Origin: Microcaldota archaeon
GTDB taxonomy: Archaea > Micrarchaeota > Micrarchaeia > Micrarchaeales > CABMGC01
Assembly (NCBI GenBank): GCA_021835105.1
Contig: JAKBQS010000002.1
Span: 1 to 55,187 of the forward strand
Length of the DNA stretch: 55,187 nucleotides
Reading direction: 5' to 3'
Of the stretch, positions 1-7,391 are shown piece after piece (the stretch's first letter is position 1; each line of letters opens with the position of its first letter). The notes beneath the pieces were generated by a model that had not been told where the DNA came from, searched no databases, and was given only the letters and a program-made list of their open reading frames with translations. A program made the translations under genes and the position numbers.

Positions 1-1
1 C

Positions 2-475
2 GCAACATACAGCGGGATGGTAGCTGATGGGCTGCACATAATAGACTCCTCAAGGGTCTCGGCCCAGAACCACAGGCTGGTATACGATGATATAAAGTCG
101 ATAGAGGCGCTCGCAAAGGATATCTCATCTTACATGATGCAGGCAACGCAGTATGGCGGCATGAGGCCATATGCGGTATCCCTGCTCCTTGGGGGCATAG
201 ACGGCGAACCGAGGCTCTTCGAGATTGAACCTGGAGCATCCTTCCTTGGATACAAGGCAGACGCGATAGGCTCAGGAAAGAAGGTAGCTACTGAGATGCT
301 TATGAAGGAATACAAGGACAATATGGAGCTGGAAGATGCAATAGGCCTTGGAATAAAGATAATAAGGAAGGCAAGCGACGCGGATGTCAACCAGGACAGC
401 CTTGACATAGGGTATCTTACTTCAGAGAAGGATTTCGCCGTCCTTAAGCCTGATGAGGTAAAGGATTATCTTTGA
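2..475 (+). CDS. psmA: Proteasome subunit alpha, 5'-truncated by the window edge
   Basis: This is the C-terminal part of an archaeal 20S proteasome alpha subunit. The frame is open from base 2 and reads ATYSGMVADG, the segment that precedes the central alpha-type fold; an ATG at 17 is internal. The visible 157 residues include the GGMRPYAVSLLLGG strand pair and the GYKADAIGSG turn typical of alpha rings. Alpha subunits form the gated outer rings of the proteasome and are not themselves proteolytic. It heads the conserved archaeal operon with SBDS and the exosome genes, 30 bases before SBDS. The N-terminal gating helix lies outside the window. Confidence 0.95.
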   Translation, partial: ATYSGMVADGLHIIDSSRVSAQNHRLVYDDIKSIEALAKDISSYMMQATQYGGMRPYAVSLLLGGIDGEPRLFEIEPGASFLGYKADAIGSGKKVATEMLMKEYKDNMELEDAIGLGIKIIRKASDADVNQDSLDIGYLTSEKDFAVLKPDEVKDYL

Positions 476-505
476 ATTTTGTTTTTATGTTTTGTAGTGT
501 AGTTT

Positions 506-1192
506 ATGTCTAAAACAGTAATAGCGAAATATGCCGTAGGAGGCAAGAACTTTGAAATATTTGTGAACTCGGACCAGGCATACGAATACATAAGCGGCAA
601 GAGATCAGATCCGCTCGCTGCGCTTGAGGTAGATGAGATATTCTCCGATGCCAACAAAGGGGAGAGGCAGAGCGCAGAAGCGGTGAAGAAGGCGTTCGGG
701 ACAGAGGATAGGGCAAAGATTGTTGAGACGATACTTAAGAAGGGCAATGTGCCGGTAACCACAGAGCAGAGGAACAAGATGCTCGAAGAGAAAAGGAAGC
801 AGATAATAACCATAATAGCGACTAACTCTATAGACCCGAGGACAGGTGCACCGCATCCCGCACAGAGGATTGAGAATGCGATGAAGGAGGTGCGCGTGCA
901 GATAGACCCTTTCAAGAACGCCACTGAGCAGGTGGATTCTGTAGTTAAGCAGCTAAGCGCCAGGCTTCCCATAAAGTTTGCCACTGCAAGGATGGATGTG
1001 ATAATACCTGCAGAATATGCGAACAGATGTTATGGTCTCCTCAAGCAGTACGGCCTCAAGTCAGAGAAATGGCTTGACAACGGCTCGCTCAATGCGGAGG
1101 TGGAGTTTCCTGCAGGGCTGCAGGGAGAGTTCTTCGAGAAACTCAATTCTTTTACAAAAGGTAATGCAATAGCTAAAAAAATAGGTAGTTAG
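506..1192 (+). CDS. sbds: Ribosome maturation protein SBDS
   Basis: SBDS-family ribosome assembly factor of 228 residues, the normal archaeal length. The first ~90 residues form the FYSH domain (KTVIAKYAVGGKNFEIFV, then FSDANKGERQSAEAV), followed by the helical middle domain with the PRTGAPHPAQRIENAM signature and a C-terminal RNA-binding ferredoxin-like domain. The family works in late maturation of the large subunit; eukaryotic SBDS helps eIF6 release. The stop codon abuts the ATG of rrp4, so the two are almost certainly cotranscribed. The order psmA-SBDS-rrp4-rrp41-rrp42 is a classical archaeal arrangement. Confidence 0.96.
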   Translation: MSKTVIAKYAVGGKNFEIFVNSDQAYEYISGKRSDPLAALEVDEIFSDANKGERQSAEAVKKAFGTEDRAKIVETILKKGNVPVTTEQRNKMLEEKRKQIITIIATNSIDPRTGAPHPAQRIENAMKEVRVQIDPFKNATEQVDSVVKQLSARLPIKFATARMDVIIPAEYANRCYGLLKQYGLKSEKWLDNGSLNAEVEFPAGLQGEFFEKLNSFTKGNAIAKKIGS

Positions 1193-1792
1193 ATGGGCAC
1201 TATAGTGGTTCCAGGCGAAGTACTGGAGAGATTCAATGGAAGATCAGATAACGTCTTCTTAGACGGGAACAAGGCTTATTCGAAGGTTTTAGGAGTATAT
1301 GACAGCGAGAAGGGCGTGCTTACGCCGCTCGAGGGGCTGTGGTACCCTAGGATGGGAGACACAGTGATAGGCATCGTGGAGGAGGATAAATTTAACATTT
1401 ACACTGTTTATCTGAATGCACCTTACAAAGGCATAGCGATGTCCAAGTTCATAGAGGAGCCGCTTGCCGCAGGGGACATAATAGAAGCTGTCATAAAGGA
1501 CATAGACAGGACAAAGACTGCTGTGCTTACGCGCGTCAGGAAGCTTAATGGAGGAAAGATAATCTCGGTGAAGCCCTCGAAGATACCGCGCATTATGGGC
1601 CGCGGGGACACCATGATAAAGCAGCTTGTCCAGGGGACCAAATGCACGCTGGTGGTAGGGCTGAATGGAGTAATATGGATTAGCGGGGGCAATTACGATC
1701 TTGCCGCAGAGGCTATATTCAAGATAGTTGAGGAGGCGCATACGCAGGGGCTTACGGAGCGCGTGAAGGAATTGCTCGAGGGCAAGAAGTGA
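1193..1792 (+). CDS. rrp4: Exosome complex RNA-binding subunit Rrp4
   Basis: Cap subunit of the archaeal exosome, 199 residues. The order is N-terminal domain (MGTIVVPGEVLERFNG, VLGVYDSEKGVLTPLEG), S1 RNA-binding domain around residues 60-120 (GDTVIGIVEEDKFNIYTV, then GDIIEAVIKDIDRTKTAVL) and a KH domain with the motif IMGRGDTMIKQL. Rrp4 feeds RNA into the Rrp41/Rrp42 ring. The ATG directly follows the SBDS TAG and the next gene starts four bases after its stop, indicating tight translational coupling of a single operon. Confidence 0.95.
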   Translation: MGTIVVPGEVLERFNGRSDNVFLDGNKAYSKVLGVYDSEKGVLTPLEGLWYPRMGDTVIGIVEEDKFNIYTVYLNAPYKGIAMSKFIEEPLAAGDIIEAVIKDIDRTKTAVLTRVRKLNGGKIISVKPSKIPRIMGRGDTMIKQLVQGTKCTLVVGLNGVIWISGGNYDLAAEAIFKIVEEAHTQGLTERVKELLEGKK

Positions 1793-1796
1793 TATT

Positions 1797-2537
1797 ATGT
1801 CTGGAGGAACTGATAAACCCGAATTGATAGTAAATGGAAGGAGGCTTGACGGAAGGGATATGGGCGACCTGAGGGAAGTGAAGATAGAAGCAGGCACGCT
1901 GAAGAATGCCGACGGATCTGCTTATATAGAATGGGGCAACAACAAGATACTTGCTGCAGTCTACGGCCCTAAGGAAGCGCTTCCGAAGCATATAGCTGAT
2001 CCAGAGAGGGCAGTCATAAGGTGCAGGTATTCGATGGCGCCTTTCTCTTCTCTAGAGGAACACGGGCGCTCAGGGCCAAACAGGAGGGCTATTGAGATAT
2101 CAAAGGTTACCAAAGAGGTATTTGAGAAGGTGGTGGTGCTTGAGGATTTCCCTGGCAGCAAGATAGATCTCTTCATAGAGGTGCTTCAGGGCGATGGAGG
2201 GACAAGGGCAGCTGGGATAACTGCTGCTGCAGTGGCCTTTGCGTCCTCGGGGATACCTATGCTCGACCTTCCTTATGCGGTCTCGGTTGGAAAGATAGGG
2301 GAGCATGTAGTGCTGGACCTAAACAAGATTGAGGATAATTACTCTGACGCTGATATGCCTGTGGCAATAGGCCCGAGGCTCAATGAGGTACTGCTCCTGC
2401 AGATGGACGGGAATATGAGCAGGCAGGACATCTCGAAGGGGCTTGATATGGTAATCAAGTCAGGAAGCGTGATAAGCCAGATACAGAAGGCTGCGCTGAA
2501 GGAACCTTACGAGAAGGTCGCTAGCAGGTATAGGTAG
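1797..2537 (+). CDS. rrp41: Exosome catalytic subunit Rrp41 (RNase PH fold)
   Basis: Phosphorolytic 3'-5' exoribonuclease subunit of 246 residues. RNase PH signatures are clear: the N-terminal RRLDGRDMGDLREVKIEAG, GSAYIEWGNNKILAAVYGP, the arginine-rich RCRYSMAPFSSLEEHGRSGP, and LQGDGGTRAAGITAAAVA, which is typical of catalytic Rrp41. The acidic catalytic stretch is LNKIEDNYSDADMPVA, with D-x-x-D. Rrp41 pairs with the downstream Rrp42 to make the hexameric ring. The ATG begins four bases after rrp4. Confidence 0.96.
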   Translation: MSGGTDKPELIVNGRRLDGRDMGDLREVKIEAGTLKNADGSAYIEWGNNKILAAVYGPKEALPKHIADPERAVIRCRYSMAPFSSLEEHGRSGPNRRAIEISKVTKEVFEKVVVLEDFPGSKIDLFIEVLQGDGGTRAAGITAAAVAFASSGIPMLDLPYAVSVGKIGEHVVLDLNKIEDNYSDADMPVAIGPRLNEVLLLQMDGNMSRQDISKGLDMVIKSGSVISQIQKAALKEPYEKVASRYR

Positions 2538-2546
2538 GTGGTGTTT

Positions 2547-3332
2547 ATGACTATAAGAAAAGCAATGGTAGGATATGTGGAGAGTATGGTGAAGAAGGGG
2601 TTGCGGGAAGATGGAAGAGACTTCCTGAGTTACAGAAATATAAGGATAAATACGGGAAAGATTCCAAATGCCGAAGGATCTGCTGAAGTAGACCTAGGCT
2701 ACACTAAAGTTCTCGCCGGTGTTAAGGTTGGCATAGGTGAGCCTATGAAGGATAAGCCGGATGAAGGAAATCTTCTCACCTCTGCCGAGCTGCTTCCTCT
2801 GGCATCTGAGGAGTATGATATAGGCCCGCCTAGCCCCGAGGCTATAGAACTGGCCAGGGTGGTGGACAGGGGAATACGGGCAGCCGGAGTGATAGATACA
2901 AAATCATTGTTTATAGAGGAGGGCAAGGTATGGGAGATCTTCATAGACATCTACGTACTCAATTACGATGGCAACCTATTCGATGCGGGTACTATAGCCG
3001 CTTCTGCTGCACTCGCTAGTGCGAGAATGCCCAAGTATGAGGACGAGAAAGTTATACGGGAAGGCAATCTCGGGAGGCTGAAGACAGGGAATGTTGTCAC
3101 CTCTTGCACCTTTGCAAAGCTTGGCTCGGCTGTGCTCCTTGATCCCGATGGAAATGAGGAGACTGCCATGGATGGGCGATTGACCATGGCGAATGATGAG
3201 AATGCGGTTAGGGCGATGCAGAAAGGGCTTAGCGGATCCTTCTCGTTCGGAGAAATAGACAAGGCAATAGAGATGTCCTTTGAGAGATCCAAGGACCTCA
3301 GGAAGATTATAAAGAATTCTACAGGTGAATGA
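2547..3332 (+). CDS. rrp42: Exosome structural subunit Rrp42 (RNase PH fold)
   Basis: Non-catalytic RNase PH-fold partner of Rrp41, about 261 residues. It has LREDGRDFLSYRNIRINTG, GSAEVDLGYTKVLAGVKVG and LFDAGTIAASAALASARMP. Tandem GTG codons at 2538 and 2541 could start it, but ATG 2547 is preferred because a GGTGG ribosome-binding site sits just upstream, giving MTIRKAMVGYVESM. The gene follows rrp41 with almost no gap and is followed immediately by eL37A. The catalytic aspartates of Rrp41 are not conserved at the equivalent positions, as expected for the family. Confidence 0.94.
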   Translation: MTIRKAMVGYVESMVKKGLREDGRDFLSYRNIRINTGKIPNAEGSAEVDLGYTKVLAGVKVGIGEPMKDKPDEGNLLTSAELLPLASEEYDIGPPSPEAIELARVVDRGIRAAGVIDTKSLFIEEGKVWEIFIDIYVLNYDGNLFDAGTIAASAALASARMPKYEDEKVIREGNLGRLKTGNVVTSCTFAKLGSAVLLDPDGNEETAMDGRLTMANDENAVRAMQKGLSGSFSFGEIDKAIEMSFERSKDLRKIIKNSTGE

Positions 3333-3560
3333 GTGGCAAAATATAATGTCAGATATGGAGTGAGCCTTAGGAACAGGTACGAAGCGGTTAAAGCAGACAA
3401 GAGGAAAAGGTACAAGTGCGACATCTGCGGCAAGGAAGCCGTTAAGAGGCGCAGCAACGGAATATGGGAGTGCAGGAGCTGCCAGTCCATATTCGCCGGA
3501 GGCGCGTATACTCCAAGGACCTCTGCTGGAGAGACGGTAAGCAGGCTCCTTGGAAGGTAA
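3333..3560 (+). CDS. rpl37ae: Large ribosomal subunit protein eL43 (L37Ae)
   Basis: Zinc-finger ribosomal protein of 75 residues starting with GTG at 3333. The zinc site is CDIC near residue 31 and CRSC near residue 50, embedded in KCDICGKEAVKRRSNGIWECR and followed by the conserved AGGAYTP segment. The protein binds 23S rRNA. GTG is chosen because it directly follows the rrp42 stop and gives the family N-terminus MAKYNVRYGVSLRNRYE. It belongs to the exosome superoperon, where this gene commonly precedes rpoP. Confidence 0.96.
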   Translation: MAKYNVRYGVSLRNRYEAVKADKRKRYKCDICGKEAVKRRSNGIWECRSCQSIFAGGAYTPRTSAGETVSRLLGR

Positions 3561-3564
3561 TAAT

Positions 3565-3930
3565 ATGGTAAGGATAACGTATTCGCCGATAAAAGATCTT
3601 GTGATACATGAGATGATAGAGCTGAGCAAGGAGGACCTTATGCGCGAGAGGGTAACTCCTGCCGGGACTATGCCCTTGTATTGGTGCGACGGTATACTCT
3701 TCACCTTCTCCTCCCTGCCCATGACTGATGAGATAGTCAAGGACTATGTCAATGGCAAGACGCACTGGGTCGAGGTGCACTTTGCGCGGATGGACAATTT
3801 TGTCCCTGTCCTCTCGCTTAGCGAGGAAGAATACAAGACAGCGATGAATATAAGGGTTATAGATACTGGCGTGTCAAGCCTTCACAAAGAATTTATAAAG
3901 TGGTTGAAGGATAATATTGTAAAGAAGTGA
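3565..3930 (+). CDS. Conserved small protein of unknown function in the exosome operon
   Basis: A 121-residue protein, not recognised as a named family. ATG 3565 is chosen over ATG 3550, which lies inside eL43, because GGAAGGTAA supplies a ribosome-binding site directly upstream and the product begins MVRITYSPIKDLVIHEM. It is soluble, mixed alpha/beta, with a WCDGILFTFSSLP strand region and a helical C-terminus (LHKEFIKWLKDNIVKK). There are no cysteine pairs, signal peptide or membrane segments. Its place between eL43 and RpoP, without gaps, implies cotranscription with RNA-processing and transcription genes; in other archaea this slot often holds a KEOPS or snoRNP-related gene, but I see no match to either. 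Confidence 0.85.
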   Translation: MVRITYSPIKDLVIHEMIELSKEDLMRERVTPAGTMPLYWCDGILFTFSSLPMTDEIVKDYVNGKTHWVEVHFARMDNFVPVLSLSEEEYKTAMNIRVIDTGVSSLHKEFIKWLKDNIVKK

Positions 3931-3934
3931 GCGA

Positions 3935-4066
3935 ATGGCTTATGTTTGCATACATTGCGGAAAAGAGCTGAAGAACCTCGAGAAGTTCATGAGGTGCCCG
4001 TATTGCGGATACAGGGTACTGGCAAAGAAGAGATCGTCTATAGCCAAGGAACTCTCAACTGACTGA
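3935..4066 (+). CDS. rpoP: DNA-directed RNA polymerase subunit P (Rpb12-like)
   Basis: A 43-residue zinc-ribbon protein beginning MAYVCIHCGKELKNLEKFM and continuing RCPYCGYRVLAKKR. The two CxxC pairs (C5/C8 and C21/C24) and the basic tail are diagnostic of archaeal RpoP, the Rpb12 homologue that helps assemble subunits D, L and N. It starts four bases after the preceding stop and closes the + strand operon; the next gene converges on it from the minus strand with nine bases between. Confidence 0.93.
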   Translation: MAYVCIHCGKELKNLEKFMRCPYCGYRVLAKKRSSIAKELSTD

Positions 4067-4075
4067 ATGGCGCGG

Positions 4076-4315
4076 CTATTCCTCGCCGACTATTATTGTC
4101 TGCGAGACCTTTCTTACGCGCTTGAAGTCTACGCTGTTCTTGAAGAGGTCTTTGCGCACGTTGCTGCTGCGCATCAGGCTGCTTATGTTGCTGAATAGTA
4201 GCTTTGCGACCGTGCCGTCATCCATGTTCAGTATCACGTCCTTGACCTCTCCCAGGACCTTGCCGCTCGTAGAGATTACTTTCTTATCGTAAAGCTCCGA
4301 AATATTTATTGTCAT
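4076..4315 (-). CDS. PRC-barrel domain protein
   Basis: A 79-residue single PRC-barrel protein. The pattern MTINISELYDKKVISTSG, GKVLGEVKDVILNMDDGTV, AKLLFS and the final VDFKRVRKVSQTIIVGEE fits the small archaeal stand-alone PRC-barrel family, related to the RimM C-terminal domain and linked to RNA metabolism or cell division in different archaea. The start at 4315 gives the family N-terminus; an upstream in-frame ATG at 4330 would overlap the preceding gene. It is last in a minus-strand run with the zinc-ribbon and histone-fold genes. Confidence 0.85.
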   Translation of the reverse strand: MTINISELYDKKVISTSGKVLGEVKDVILNMDDGTVAKLLFSNISSLMRSSNVRKDLFKNSVDFKRVRKVSQTIIVGEE

Positions 4316-4319
4316 GATT

Positions 4320-4886
4320 TCATCCTTCAAGTTTTACTCTATTAATTTTCTTGGAAGCAAATATTCTTATTACGTGTTCCCATATCGCATTTATGAATGC
4401 CTCCTTGTCCTTCTCCCTTAATGAGAGCTCCTCTTCAGTAAACATCCCGATATTTGAATCTGAGAGGTTGCGTATGTAGTCTTTTGTTATGAAATACGAT
4501 TTGGAATTGCAGGACCTGCAGACAAGCATGGGAAGGGTAGGCACATGTTTTATCTCCTCTATGTTGATAATATCAAGCTCCCGCTGCAGCGCGGATTCGC
4601 CGCATGAGGCACAGGCGGCATTTATCTGCGGAGGCGTGTATGCGCCTTCCTGCTCTATGACAAGCTCCATGCCTTTGCATATGTACTCTGCTAGAATTTT
4701 CTCCGGGTCTGTGGCAGTTTTTCTGTATATCTGATTTGTTGTAGCGCCGTTTGGCGTCATCTCGGTAATCAGTATGCCCTCCTTAGTCTTTTCCGCGATG
4801 TAGTAGCGCCCTCCTGAACTTGTAGGAATTACCTCGGTGCGTACCCTTGGCCCTGCTTTGTAAGCGGTTATCTGCTCATTTGGCAT
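4320..4886 (-). CDS. Uncharacterised zinc-ribbon protein
   Basis: A 188-residue protein I do not recognise as a named family. Two cysteine pairs, CASC near residue 91 and CRSC near residue 123, form a likely split zinc ribbon in the middle. The N-terminal half contains GGRYYIAEKTKEGILITEM, predicted beta-rich, and the C-terminus is helical (EEELSLREKDKEAFINAIWEHVIRIFASK). There is no signal or membrane segment. It overlaps the end of the histone-fold gene by 11 bases, so the two are translationally coupled, which suggests a chromatin, transcription or RNA-linked job (inference). Confidence 0.85.
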   Translation of the reverse strand: MPNEQITAYKAGPRVRTEVIPTSSGGRYYIAEKTKEGILITEMTPNGATTNQIYRKTATDPEKILAEYICKGMELVIEQEGAYTPPQINAACASCGESALQRELDIINIEEIKHVPTLPMLVCRSCNSKSYFITKDYIRNLSDSNIGMFTEEELSLREKDKEAFINAIWEHVIRIFASKKINRVKLEG

Positions 4887-5097
4887 CCGTCTCGCCCTTT
4901 AGCCTGTAGTCGGATATGTCCTTCTTTGTAACTTTTGACCTCTTCTCGCTTGCTGCATTCCTTACCGCGAATTCGGATATCCTTCTTGCCTCCTCTTCGA
5001 GCATGCGCGCCATCTCCTCCGCTCCGCTCTCCGTTATGTTTGCCTTGAACTTGTTCTTTATCAGTTTTTTTATCTCTTCCCTGGAGATGTTTGCCAT
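4876..5097 (-). CDS. Archaeal histone-fold (HMF/CBF-NFY type) protein
   Basis: A 73-residue protein matching the single histone fold: short alpha1 (EEIKKLIKNKF), ANITESGAEEMARMLEEEARR as the loop plus long alpha2, and AVRNAASEKRSKVTKKDIS as the L2 loop and alpha3, where R-S-K-V-T-K-K-D corresponds to the conserved DNA-binding loop and pair residues. ATG 5097 (MANISREE) is preferred; an upstream start at 5124 would add nine residues foreign to the fold. Archaeal histones dimerise and wrap DNA. The short charged C-terminal tail (RLKGETDAK) is slightly longer than in the minimal family. Confidence 0.85.
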   Translation of the reverse strand: MANISREEIKKLIKNKFKANITESGAEEMARMLEEEARRISEFAVRNAASEKRSKVTKKDISDYRLKGETDAK

Positions 5098-5210
5098 TGA
5101 ATCAGCACTCAAGATCCTCATCATGAATCAGATCTTTTACTCATCATCTCAGTTACTATTCCACTGCATGATATATTAGCTTTTTCTAGTTATCCGTGCC
5201 GTTCCTGTAG

Positions 5211-5573
5211 CTACCTGATAACGTATACTATGCTGCCAGGCTCCACCTTGTACCGTAGCTTTATCCCTATCTCATCGCCCTCTCCTGCACTAGTGACATC
5301 CTCTCTGTTTATCTGCATGCTAGCTACCCTCTGCCGCACGGCTTCCTCCTCCGTTCCTATCTCTATTATCTCGCCCTGGCTCAGGGAGCCTTCAAGCCTT
5401 ATCGCGGCTACCCCTATCTTGCTGTAGAATTGCATGACTGTGCCTATACGCTCCTTTCCCTTTCCAATTCCTGCAATATTCGCTGCGGCAGATGAGCGAA
5501 GCCTCTCCTCTTTCTCCTCTGAGGCTTCAAGTGCTGCTATTACCCCGTCCAGATCGTTTGTTCTTCTGCCCAT
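5211..5573 (-). CDS. EF-Tu domain-2-like translation-factor barrel protein
   Basis: A 120-residue protein. Residues ~45-120 form a translation-factor beta-barrel (GTVMQFYSKIGVAAIRLEG, LSQGEIIEIGT, VASMQINREDVTSAGEGDEIGIKL), the domain that follows the GTPase in EF-Tu and IF2, here without any GTPase. An N-terminal acidic helix (LDGVIAALEASEEKEERLRS) precedes it. ATG 5573 is chosen; the longer frame upstream would overlap the IscU-like gene. Stand-alone proteins of this type occur in archaea and bacteria with unknown function. Confidence 0.8.
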   Translation of the reverse strand: MGRRTNDLDGVIAALEASEEKEERLRSSAAANIAGIGKGKERIGTVMQFYSKIGVAAIRLEGSLSQGEIIEIGTEEEAVRQRVASMQINREDVTSAGEGDEIGIKLRYKVEPGSIVYVIR

Positions 5574-5583
5574 GCAAGCACCG

Positions 5584-6003
5584 CTACAGCTCTTTGGTAT
5601 CCCTGTCAATTGGCTTTTTCTGATAAATAAGAAGCGCCTTCCTTGCAGCACGGAGCGTGAGGGTTGCGCAATGCAGCCTTGACGGGCCAGGATCTATGTT
5701 TATTATGGAGACAAGCTTGTCCTTGCCCATCTTCTCGACTTCTTCGATTGTTTTGCCCTTGAGATAATCCATGAGTATGCTTGCTGTTCCCATGGATATA
5801 ACGCACCCGCTGCCTTCGAATGAGATATCGCTTATCCTTCCCTCTTTTACCTTAAGATAGACTGTTATCCTGTCGCCGCAGGATATATTTTCCTCATGTA
5901 TCGAGACGTCTGCGTCTCCCATCTTTGATTTGCCGTGCGGATGCTCATAGTTGAATATAAGCTCTTCAGCGTATGCTCCCAAATCCATGCAACTACCTGC
6001 CAA
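5584..6003 (-). CDS. sufU: Fe-S cluster scaffold protein, IscU/SufU family
   Basis: A 139-residue U-type scaffold. The three ligand cysteines are visible: NISCGDRITV, GSGCVISMGTASI and RLHCATLTLRA, with the conserved Asp of the family in HEENISCGDR. The motif SRLHCATLTL before the C-terminal helix is typical. The second start at 5988 (MDLGAYAEEL) is a good alternative, because the first start at 6003 overlaps the CoA-binding gene by 11 bases. The family assembles Fe-S clusters from cysteine-desulfurase sulfur; no desulfurase is visible in this window. Confidence 0.92.
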   Translation of the reverse strand: MAGSCMDLGAYAEELIFNYEHPHGKSKMGDADVSIHEENISCGDRITVYLKVKEGRISDISFEGSGCVISMGTASILMDYLKGKTIEEVEKMGKDKLVSIINIDPGPSRLHCATLTLRAARKALLIYQKKPIDRDTKEL

Positions 6004-6391
6004 AAATCCTCATATGCTCCTTCATCATGCATCTGTCCTGCACAAAGTCCATCCCGCATGATAAAGAATACTTCTCGGCATCAGCGTTAGTGATGCCTTC
6101 CTGCAGCCATAGGGCTTTTGCCCCGTTCTCAAAAGCCTCCTTAGCTATTTTATATGCCTCGCCAGAGGGCCTGAATACATCAACCGTATCGAAGCTCCCC
6201 TTAGCCTCTGCAAGGCTCTTAAGTGCTTTAATGCCCAATATTGAATCTGCAAAAGGGTTTATCGGTATTATGCGGTATCCCTGCGATGCGAGATACTCGG
6301 GAACGTATCCGCTCGGTTTGGAGGCGTCCCTTGAGCATCCCACTACGGCTATAACCCTGGCACTTTCCAATATCTTCTTTGCCATATCCAT
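5993..6391 (-). CDS. CoA-binding domain protein (YccU-like)
   Basis: A 132-residue Rossmann-type CoA-binding protein. The glycine-rich start ARVIAVVGCSRDASKPSGYVP, then GYRIIPINPFADSILGIKAL, VDVFRPSGEAYKIA, GAKALWLQEGITNADA and the final GMDFVQDRCMMKEH are all family hallmarks. The fold equals the N-terminal domain of acyl-CoA synthetase (NDP-forming); stand-alone members bind CoA but have no established reaction. The ATG overlaps the stop of the PAP2 gene by a base. Confidence 0.92.
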   Translation of the reverse strand: MDMAKKILESARVIAVVGCSRDASKPSGYVPEYLASQGYRIIPINPFADSILGIKALKSLAEAKGSFDTVDVFRPSGEAYKIAKEAFENGAKALWLQEGITNADAEKYSLSCGMDFVQDRCMMKEHMRIFGR

Positions 6392-6975
6392 TAATTTTTA
6401 CCTAGACGCGCCGATATTGGATTCGGCACGACAGATATTATCTTGTATAATATGTTATTTATCCTTTCCTTATTTCTTATTATCGCGTAGCCTACGGCTA
6501 TGCTTATTATGAATCCTGCAATCACGTCGGTAAGGTAATGCTGCCCGAGGTAGACCCTGCCAAATAGAACAAGGAACAGCCATACTATATACATTATGTT
6601 AAGGTATTTGTATGTCCTTGTTATGAAGTACAATCCTGTCAGTGTTGTTGCATGGCTTGATGGGAATGAGAAGCTGCTCTCGCAGCCCACCTTGTTTATC
6701 CAGTAAAGGGAGCTGACATCGCATGGTCTGGGTTCCCTGACTATCAGTTTTATAGTCTCGCTTATCGCGTAGAGGAATACAACCGAGAAGGCGAATAGCA
6801 TAGCGTTCCTGTCTTTCCGGTATATCAGGTAGACAAGTATCAGGGGAAGCACTATGAAGAAGCTGGAACCTATGTATGCCATTACTGTGTTGAGAGACGG
6901 ATTTGCAAGAGAGTCTACCGCATGGAATGCCGCTATGTTTATACCAGTGGTAAGGTTGGATATGTTGAGCTGCAT
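6391..6975 (-). CDS. PAP2-family membrane phosphatase
   Basis: A 194-residue integral membrane phosphatase with about five or six hydrophobic segments. All three PAP2 motifs are present: KLIVREPRP (KxxxxxxRP), FPSSHATT (PSGH-type, with S in place of G), and RVYLGQHYLTDVIAG (SRxxxxxHxxxD-type, first residue G). Family members dephosphorylate lipid phosphates such as polyprenyl diphosphate or phosphatidic acid at the membrane surface. Near an organism with AglB-type glycosylation, recycling of dolichyl diphosphate is plausible (inference). First gene of the minus-strand run, divergent from the PIN gene. Confidence 0.92.
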   Translation of the reverse strand: MQLNISNLTTGINIAAFHAVDSLANPSLNTVMAYIGSSFFIVLPLILVYLIYRKDRNAMLFAFSVVFLYAISETIKLIVREPRPCDVSSLYWINKVGCESSFSFPSSHATTLTGLYFITRTYKYLNIMYIVWLFLVLFGRVYLGQHYLTDVIAGFIISIAVGYAIIRNKERINNILYKIISVVPNPISARLGKN

Positions 6976-7012
6976 GAATTAATATAATAATGGCTATTTT
7001 TAAAATAATAGC

Positions 7013-7378
7013 ATGGATTGCATTGTTGTTGATACAAGTTCCGTAATATATGCCACCGCTCACAGAAAGGATATATGCGAGAGTCTTCTCGCTGGAATGG
7101 GCCTGAAGGCGGTAGTCTCGTCAGGTGTACTTAGGGAGCTCAGGAAGATAGGCGACGGGAAGGGCTCTAATGCAGGAAGTGCGCGTGCGGGGGCGGTTTT
7201 ACTTAAGAACCATGGGGTAAAGGTAATAAATAATAATTCTTATGTTGATATATGGATAGAGGAATATGCCTTGAGGCATAGGCTTCCTGTCTGCACCAAC
7301 GATACAAAACTTAAAAAGAGGCTAAGTGCTGAAGGCCTAAGCGTATTCAGCGTATCCTCTGATGGAAAAATAAGATAG
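7013..7378 (+). CDS. PIN-domain ribonuclease-like protein
   Basis: A 121-residue PIN domain. The acidic core is visible: MDCIVVDTSSVIYA (first Asp), VLRELRKIGDG (Glu), and PVCTNDTKLKKRL (Asp near residue 95 after the TND motif). It sits 13 bases ahead of the rpoE gene; in many archaea a VapC9/Fcf1-like PIN protein precedes rpoE and spt4, so this is the conserved house-keeping member rather than a toxin. No antitoxin gene is adjacent. Family members cleave single-stranded RNA with divalent metal. Confidence 0.9.
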   Translation: MDCIVVDTSSVIYATAHRKDICESLLAGMGLKAVVSSGVLRELRKIGDGKGSNAGSARAGAVLLKNHGVKVINNNSYVDIWIEEYALRHRLPVCTNDTKLKKRLSAEGLSVFSVSSDGKIR

Positions 7379-7391
7379 AATGGTTGATTGA

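Noticed and set aside
7013..7378. The PIN protein as a VapC toxin.
   Set aside because: No antitoxin gene is adjacent, and its position before rpoE and spt4 is a conserved house-keeping arrangement.
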